From an uncultured Ruminococcus sp. (lineage in GTDB: Bacteria; Bacillota; Clostridia; Oscillospirales; CAG-272), in the NCBI GenBank assembly GCA_902783755.1, contig CACZSC010000011.1, forward strand, positions 1-11,419: a stretch of 11,419 bases of DNA, written 5' to 3'. Positions 7,771 through 11,419 of this stretch are shown in pieces. Below the pieces are notes generated by a model. It was not told where the DNA came from. It worked only from the letters and a program-made list of their open reading frames with translations, and did no database searches. Both the position numbers and the translations under genes were made by a program. Positions within the stretch are counted from its first letter, which is position 1; each line of letters begins with the position of its first letter.

Positions 7771-7888
7771 CAATGTATTGTTTTTGCCTGAAAGTATCGT
7801 TTCTACCTGCCGAATGACCTATTTTTGTGCCTGAATGACCTATTTTCCAGGTGAATGACCTATTTTTGTGGTCGAATGACCTATTTTT
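7771..7888. repeat. Tandem array of 15-nt GAATGACCTATTTTT repeats at about two-helical-turn spacing
   Basis: Four copies of GAATGACCTATTTTT start at 7812, 7833, 7853 and 7874; the second ends TTTTC instead of TTTTT and the others are perfect. Two degenerate copies precede them at 7771 (CAATGTATTGTTTTT) and 7790 (GAAAGTATCGTTTCT). These two resemble each other (GTATnGTTT) more than the later ones. Start-to-start steps are 19, 22, 21, 20 and 21 bp, so all copies lie on one face of the helix. The 5-6-bp gaps are too short for CRISPR spacers. Multiple short repeats at about 20 bp are a known feature of IS21-family transposon ends, and a TGTTTGGGACC start at 7761 would suit a TG-type terminus. No istA/istB gene or partner end is seen, so a solitary or relic end, or a protein-binding iteron array, both remain possible. 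The last copy supplies the stop codon of the leftward Fic gene. Confidence 0.85.
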
Positions 7889-9014
7889 CGCTATTGGAAA
7901 AGAAAGCCGGGTTAAATCTGTATTTTCCTTTTCCAAAACCGTTCACGGACTCTGTGGATCCGATCGTGTTGAGCTTCGTGAGTAACAGAGTTGCCGGAGT
8001 GTGGGAAATTGCCAGCACAGACATCACGTCGGAACGGCTGAACAGACGGTCGAACCTGAATTCTGAAAAAAGCTTTGCTCCGTTTTCAGCTGTCTTCCTT
8101 GTAAGTCCCGAGTCTGCAAGTATCCGGGCGGCCTGCTCTTCGCTTATTTCCTGCGCTGAATTCACGGCTGCCTGCCCCTTGAGAAGACCGCTTATATGCA
8201 TCGTCCTGTTCTGCAGAGGGTTGTTTTCGCCGAGCAGGAGATTTCTGAGGAAGAGCTCCAGGTATTCCGTTGTTTCATGGATTCCCTTCTTCAGGTTGGT
8301 GTAGTTGGCTCTGACCATGGAGTTGCGGAAATACCACGCGTTCTTCGCGAATATATCGTTGGTCACGTTGAGCCCCTTTGACCTCAGGTACATTATGAAG
8401 AACACCGCTGTTGTTCTCGTGTTTCCTTCCCCGAAAACGTGTATCTGCCAGAGACGCGAAATGAAACGGGCGAGGTGCTTTATGATCCCGTCCATAGACA
8501 GTCCCGAGTAGTCGAATTCTCTCTCCTGAGAGAAGTCATATTCGAGAGTGGCCCTGAGCTCGGATGCACCGCCGTAGATCACCGTGTCGCCGTCCAGGAC
8601 CCATTCTTTTTTTGTTATGTTATAGTCCCGGATCTTACCAGCATGCTTGTATATCCCGGAGAAAAGCTTCTCATGTATATGGAGATAATATCCCGGAGAG
8701 AAGACAAATCCGTTCTGGGAAAGAAGGGAAGCTATTCTCGATGAAACGACATCGGCTTCCTCTGTACGCGTTTTTTCTGCCTTTCTGTCAGTTTTGTAGT
8801 AGGATTCCACGAGGGCCTGTGCTTCCGAAACAGTGATCTCGCCTGAGATATTTCTGTTTGCGACATTGATCAAATACTCAGAGGTTTCCAGCGCGTCGAC
8901 GGCCTGAAGCCCTATGGCAGTGGACCAGGCATAGGCGCGTTCCTGTCTGGTCGGGTCTTTTTCCTTTTTGTATTCTTCAAAAGGGTCTTTTAACGGTTCA
9001 TTATTTATTGCCAT
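7881..9014 (-). CDS. Fic-domain protein (probable AMP-transferase/NMPylase)
   Basis: A 377-residue Fic protein. Such enzymes move AMP or another nucleotide from NTP to a hydroxyl on a target protein; many are toxins. The N-terminal helical part (about 25-75) carries NRNISGEITVSEAQ. The Fic core spans about 105-265, with the flap region KKEWVLDGDTVIYGG (135-149) and active-site loop HVFGEGNTRTT (192-202), in which His192 is the catalytic base, Glu196 the metal ligand and Arg200 the phosphate contact. Residues about 315-370 look like a winged helix (LFSRSDVMSVLAISHTPATLLL, then GKGKYRF). I recall a common gut-bacterial Fic family with this HVFGEGNTRTT signature. The position where relatives read IEGE, the inhibitory Glu, reads ISGE here. 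The ATG at 9014 is the only usable start after an in-frame stop at 9081-9083, but its ribosome site is poor (nearest GGGAG about 14 nt away). The stop at 7881-7883 lies in the repeat array. Confidence 0.87.
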   Translation of the reverse strand: MAINNEPLKDPFEEYKKEKDPTRQERAYAWSTAIGLQAVDALETSEYLINVANRNISGEITVSEAQALVESYYKTDRKAEKTRTEEADVVSSRIASLLSQNGFVFSPGYYLHIHEKLFSGIYKHAGKIRDYNITKKEWVLDGDTVIYGGASELRATLEYDFSQEREFDYSGLSMDGIIKHLARFISRLWQIHVFGEGNTRTTAVFFIMYLRSKGLNVTNDIFAKNAWYFRNSMVRANYTNLKKGIHETTEYLELFLRNLLLGENNPLQNRTMHISGLLKGQAAVNSAQEISEEQAARILADSGLTRKTAENGAKLFSEFRFDRLFSRSDVMSVLAISHTPATLLLTKLNTIGSTESVNGFGKGKYRFNPAFFSNSEK

Positions 9015-9218
9015 GAATCTTGCTGCCGTCTCCCGGGTGTTCGGACAATGGAAGACAACGCTCCTTTCCTGATGATTGCATCATATCCGATGCATGCTGA
9101 CTGATTTGTTGTTGGCTCACCTGCAGCGGCATTGTAAATGTGATATATGGAAGTAGTACGAGATACTTGCTCCATAAGAGGCTTAGCATTGGCCCGGTCG
9201 AGCTTCCGTTTCCGTTTC
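9015..9218. other. 204-bp gap between the XRE and Fic genes
   Basis: No convincing gene is seen here. It contains one inverted repeat, TGCATC-N6-GATGCA (9077-9094), which could bind a regulator. Minus-strand -10-like words occur (TACAAT at 9136-9131, TATGAT at 9085-9080), but neither has a recognisable -35 at the right distance. Whether Fic has its own promoter or is read from the XRE promoter cannot be settled by eye. Confidence 0.35.
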
Positions 9219-9443
9219 TTAAAACGACATCATGTCGATTTTGAACCCGTCCGGAAAGACAAAATTGCATTCCACCCGGCATCCCAGTACCTGAGCTATC
9301 CTGCCAAGATCTTCCAAGGACAGATTGCCTCTCTTGATCCTTTGTGAGAATGCCTGTGGGGAGCTGTTCAGCTTTCTAGCGATCTCTGAAACTGAAACTC
9401 CGGCTTTTGCGGAAATAACTTTTATCTGTGTGTTGGTATCCAT
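9219..9443 (-). CDS. Small XRE/Cro-CI-type HTH regulator
   Basis: A 74-residue single-domain DNA-binding protein. Residues about 5-60 give a five-helix Cro/CI fold: VSVSEIARKLNSSPQAFSQRIKRG (15-38) is the helix-turn-helix, followed by LSLEDLGRIAQVLGCRVECNF and the short beta tail VFPDGFKI common in small Firmicute XRE proteins. The ATG at 9443 is chosen because AGAGGT (9456-9451) lies seven bases upstream; a GTG three codons earlier overlaps that site. It is driven by a perfect consensus promoter and is divergent from the ATPase gene, so it probably represses that shared region. Its 3' end overlaps a palindrome, CGACAT-C-ATGTCG (9225-9237), followed on the minus strand by TTTT, which could be a weak terminator or a binding site. 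The Fic gene lies 204 bp downstream on the same strand, so XRE control of Fic is conceivable. Confidence 0.85.
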   Translation of the reverse strand: MDTNTQIKVISAKAGVSVSEIARKLNSSPQAFSQRIKRGNLSLEDLGRIAQVLGCRVECNFVFPDGFKIDMMSF

Positions 9444-9463
9444 TTCTATCACCTCTCATGCAT

Positions 9464-9492
9464 ATTATAAACCAAAACATTTAAATTGTCAA
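9464..9492 (-). promoter_or_regulatory. Perfect sigma-A promoter of the XRE gene
   Basis: On the minus strand TTGACA (9492-9487) and TATAAT (9469-9464) are spaced by 17 bp, a 12 of 12 consensus match. The expected start near 9457 leaves a very short leader of about 14 nt that still includes the AGAGGT ribosome site. Strong, presumably autoregulated. Confidence 0.88.
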
Positions 9493-9521
9493 TAGTCATA
9501 TTTATTTTGCTAAGGTGGAAC

Positions 9522-9566
9522 ATAACCTTCTATGATATCCTTGACAAAAAAGTTAACATAGGTTAT
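9522..9566. promoter_or_regulatory. Inverted repeat around the ATPase promoter, candidate XRE operator
   Basis: ATAACCT (9522-9528) and AGGTTAT (9560-9566) are perfect 7-bp inverted copies whose starts are 38 bp apart. The right arm overlaps the -10 box of the ATPase promoter, and the palindrome GTTAAC (9552-9557) lies within the spacer. A dimeric XRE protein bound here could block the ATPase promoter. This is inferred from symmetry and position only. Confidence 0.4.
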
Positions 9567-9569
9567 CAT
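9541..9569 (+). promoter_or_regulatory. Sigma-A promoter of the AAA ATPase gene
   Basis: TTGACA (9541-9546) and TATCAT (9564-9569) are separated by 17 bp, giving 6 of 6 and 5 of 6 matches. The start would fall near 9576, only about 13 nt before the ATG at 9589 and directly at the GAGGTG ribosome site. It lies back to back with the XRE promoter, with 48 bp between the two -35 boxes. Confidence 0.8.
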
Positions 9570-9588
9570 GTGCACATGAGGTGTGGAC

Positions 9589-11298
9589 ATGGATAACGAG
9601 AAAGCATTAAGGCGCATAGACGAAATAGAGGAGCAACTCGCGGATCTGCCCCGTGGTTATGTCGTATACAAGATGATACACGGGAAAAGACAGCCGTATC
9701 TGCAGTGGAATGAGAATGGAAAACCGAAAAGCAGATATATCAAGGCGGAATACCGTGATGATGTCATTGCAGATGCAGCCCTGCGGAAGGAACTGACGGA
9801 AGAGCTCAAGTCACTGAGGTCATCGCTGCCTTCATCGGAAAGAAATGAAGCATTTCCTGTATACCGCACCGAAGTGGTGCTGGGAGGGCGTCTCAGAGCA
9901 CAGTCGCTGCGGGCCGCCGGTTACGGGAAGAGAAACTGTTTCCGCCTTCTGGAACGGTTCATGGAAAGCGCACTTCCCGGCAGGGTGTGTGTACTTTACG
10001 GGCCCAGGGGAACAGGGAAGACCACCATGATGTTGCAGGCTGCGAACGGACTGTCAGAAGAGGATCTTGAGCGCGCGGCATATATCAGGATACGGTCGAG
10101 GGATACTTCGAAAGACCTTGAGGCGGATATTGACCGACTGTGGAAACGGGGATACCTTTTCATATTTATAGACGGGGCTACTCTTATGGATGACTTCATA
10201 GAATCATCTTCCATCCTGTCCGATATATACGCGATGATGGGGATGAAGATAGTACTGTCGGGAGAGGATTCATTCAGTTTCAGGCTTGCTCTTAGGCAGG
10301 AACTGTATGACAGGGCGTATACTGTCCGGACTACATATATTCCGTTTTCAGAGCATTCGCGCCTGACCGGACTTGACAGCTTCGAAGGATACATCCGTTC
10401 CGGCGGCACGCTCGTTCCGGGGGACGATCCGGAAACGACGGCTTTCAGCGACAGGGAAGCCGCGGACAGATATGCAGATTCAGCGGTCTGCGAAAACATA
10501 GAGCGTTCCCTGAGGCGAAGCGGAAGGAGCGAAGAGGCCAGACGATTCAGGGACATTTGTGAAGCGGAAACTCTCAAAAGGGCTGTAAAGCGCGTCATCA
10601 GGAGGCTTGATCTTCTCTTCATGATTACCCTCCTCGGATCCTGCGGAGACTGGAACGGCAGGGATCACATCGCGGAGAGACTATCCGGGATGCTACGGGA
10701 CATGGAACGCAGTGATGCGGAAACCGGAATCACAGAGGCCCGTGTAGGCGATATCACTGACTGGCTGAAAGATCTTGACATTATCGCCGAGCGTCCGGAG
10801 CGGAATATGACAGGTGCGCGGGGGAAACAGTATATCTTCACTCAGCCCGCCCTGCGGTACGCTCAGGTGAAAAAACTGGCGGACGGGCTCCTGGAGACAG
10901 GGGAATTCAGGATTATGAGCGCCTGGGAGAGGGAATACATATCCGGCAGAATCATGGAAGAAGCAGCGGAGCAAATGATGAAGGATGCTGTTTTGCTCGA
11001 GACCGCGAGAAGCCTGCCAAAAGACCGGCATGCTTTCAGATTTGCGCTGCAGGGTGCAGCGTTTGACATGGTAATATACACTTCCGGCGAGAACACCTGC
11101 GAACTGTATGAGATAAATCACAGCCGGGAGATTGTTCTGGATGGGTATCATGTGCTGGAGGATGAAGAACAGACGAAGGCAACTGAGCGGCAGTACGGCA
11201 AGATCACGAGGAGATGCGTTATTTACCTTGGTAAAAGCAGCACCCCGGAAAACGGCATCGAATACCTGAATGTTGAGGAATATCTCAAATCGCTGTAG
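9589..11298 (+). CDS. AAA ATPase with nuclease-like C-terminal domain (AAA_14-type), function unknown
   Basis: A 569-residue protein of a family I recall as common in gut Bacillota; its role is not established. Residues 1-80 hold a small module (LPRGYVVYKMIHGKRQPYLQW, then GKPKSRYIK) followed by a charged helix. The ATPase core (about 95-300) has Walker A GPRGTGKTT (138-146) and a Walker B-like strand LFIFIDGATL (190-199). Residue 196 is Gly where relatives, as I recall, have DE, so the catalytic Glu may be missing. VLSGEDS (222-228) suits sensor 1. The C-terminus (about 480-569) resembles a PD-(D/E)xK-type fold (FDMVIY at 492-497, ELYEINHS at 505-512), but the usual Lys is Asn510. The start ATG has GAGGTG (9578-9583) five bases upstream; an in-frame GTG at 9583 lies inside that site. 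No membrane segment is seen. It is divergent from, and probably controlled by, the XRE protein. A defence or mobile-element role is a guess. Confidence 0.8.
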   Translation: MDNEKALRRIDEIEEQLADLPRGYVVYKMIHGKRQPYLQWNENGKPKSRYIKAEYRDDVIADAALRKELTEELKSLRSSLPSSERNEAFPVYRTEVVLGGRLRAQSLRAAGYGKRNCFRLLERFMESALPGRVCVLYGPRGTGKTTMMLQAANGLSEEDLERAAYIRIRSRDTSKDLEADIDRLWKRGYLFIFIDGATLMDDFIESSSILSDIYAMMGMKIVLSGEDSFSFRLALRQELYDRAYTVRTTYIPFSEHSRLTGLDSFEGYIRSGGTLVPGDDPETTAFSDREAADRYADSAVCENIERSLRRSGRSEEARRFRDICEAETLKRAVKRVIRRLDLLFMITLLGSCGDWNGRDHIAERLSGMLRDMERSDAETGITEARVGDITDWLKDLDIIAERPERNMTGARGKQYIFTQPALRYAQVKKLADGLLETGEFRIMSAWEREYISGRIMEEAAEQMMKDAVLLETARSLPKDRHAFRFALQGAAFDMVIYTSGENTCELYEINHSREIVLDGYHVLEDEEQTKATERQYGKITRRCVIYLGKSSTPENGIEYLNVEEYLKSL

Positions 11299-11304
11299 TC
11301 TCTC

Positions 11305-11334
11305 TTGCATGACCGTCAGTTTGTGTTGTAAAAT
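11305..11334 (+). promoter_or_regulatory. Possible weak promoter before the aldo/keto reductase
   Basis: TAAAAT (11329-11334) is a good -10, but the only -35-like word at a suitable distance is TTGCAT (11305-11310), 18 bp upstream, matching consensus at three positions. No terminator hairpin is visible between the ATPase stop and this gene, so read-through from the ATPase is also possible. Confidence 0.35.
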
Positions 11335-11365
11335 ATATCGGGAATAAGGCAAAGGAGTAGGACCG

Positions 11366-11419
11366 ATGAAAGACAGATACCTTGGCGAGCATACCCGGAA
11401 ACTCGGCTTTGGCCTCATG
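11366..11419 (+). CDS. Aldo/keto reductase family protein, 5' fragment
   Basis: Only the first 18 codons are present: MKDRYLGEHTRKLGFGLM. An N-terminal strand and turn of the form YLG followed by KLGFGLM is characteristic of aldo/keto reductases, where the first beta-hairpin leads into the barrel and the LGFG(L/G)M segment contacts NADPH. The start is well supported by AAAGGAG (11351-11357), eight bases upstream of the ATG. The gene continues past the window, so catalytic residues cannot be checked. It resumes the metabolic gene content after the accessory module. Confidence 0.65.
   Translation, partial: MKDRYLGEHTRKLGFGLM

Noticed and set aside
7812..7888. CRISPR array
   Set aside because: Repeats are only 15 nt and the gaps 5-6 nt, far too short for spacers, and no cas genes are nearby.
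9001..9282. 93-codon minus-strand frame overlapping the XRE 3' end and Fic 5' end
   Set aside because: It overlaps the XRE gene in another frame, has no ribosome site, and its translation resembles no domain I know. The region is better described as intergenic.
11299..11365. Right-hand inverted partner of the 7771-7888 array (a second IS end)
   Set aside because: Only a loose ATGACCGTCAGTTT resemblance at 11309-11322 in the same orientation, without repeat structure; not enough to call an element end.

Overview
The window looks like a piece of chromosome from an anaerobic, gut- or rumen-type bacterium, most likely in the Bacillota. This rests on strong Shine-Dalgarno sites, AT-rich intergenic regions against GC-richer genes, textbook sigma-A promoters, a TTG start, a fused E1 alpha-beta 2-oxoacid dehydrogenase, and Fic and AAA ATPase families I associate with Lachnospiraceae-like genomes. 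I cannot name the genus, and other anaerobic phyla such as spirochaetes are not excluded.

Left part (1-2401): a leftward gene for a melibiase-like TIM-barrel glycoside hydrolase (3' end beyond the window) and a rightward DeoR-family repressor diverge from a 284-bp control region. That region holds a perfect consensus promoter for the hydrolase, a good promoter for the repressor, and two small dyads sharing a GTGTT/TAACA arm that could be operators.

Central part (2473-7696): a compact rightward operon encodes a complete 2-oxoacid dehydrogenase complex in the order E2 (lipoyl acyltransferase), E3 (dihydrolipoamide dehydrogenase), E1 (alpha and beta subunits fused in one 827-residue chain). E2 and E3 nearly touch, a 38-bp gap separates E3 from E1, and a strong hairpin terminator follows E1. 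Together the products would oxidatively decarboxylate a 2-oxoacid (pyruvate most likely, acetoin or a branched-chain acid possible) to acyl-CoA and NADH. The DeoR gene lies just upstream in the same direction, so sugar-dependent control is plausible.

Right part (7771-11298): an accessory module with more mixed, lower-GC sequence. It begins with a striking array of four good and two degenerate 15-nt repeats at 19-22-bp period, which resembles the multi-repeat end of an IS21-type element. Then come a leftward Fic-domain protein whose stop codon lies inside the last repeat, a small leftward XRE-type HTH regulator, and a divergent rightward AAA ATPase with a nuclease-like C-terminus. The XRE and ATPase genes share a 145-bp region with two back-to-back near-perfect promoters and an inverted repeat that could be the XRE operator. 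Several key residues look altered: the Fic inhibitory Glu, the ATPase Walker B Glu and its nuclease-like Lys.

Right edge (11366 on): the first 18 codons of what looks like an aldo/keto reductase.
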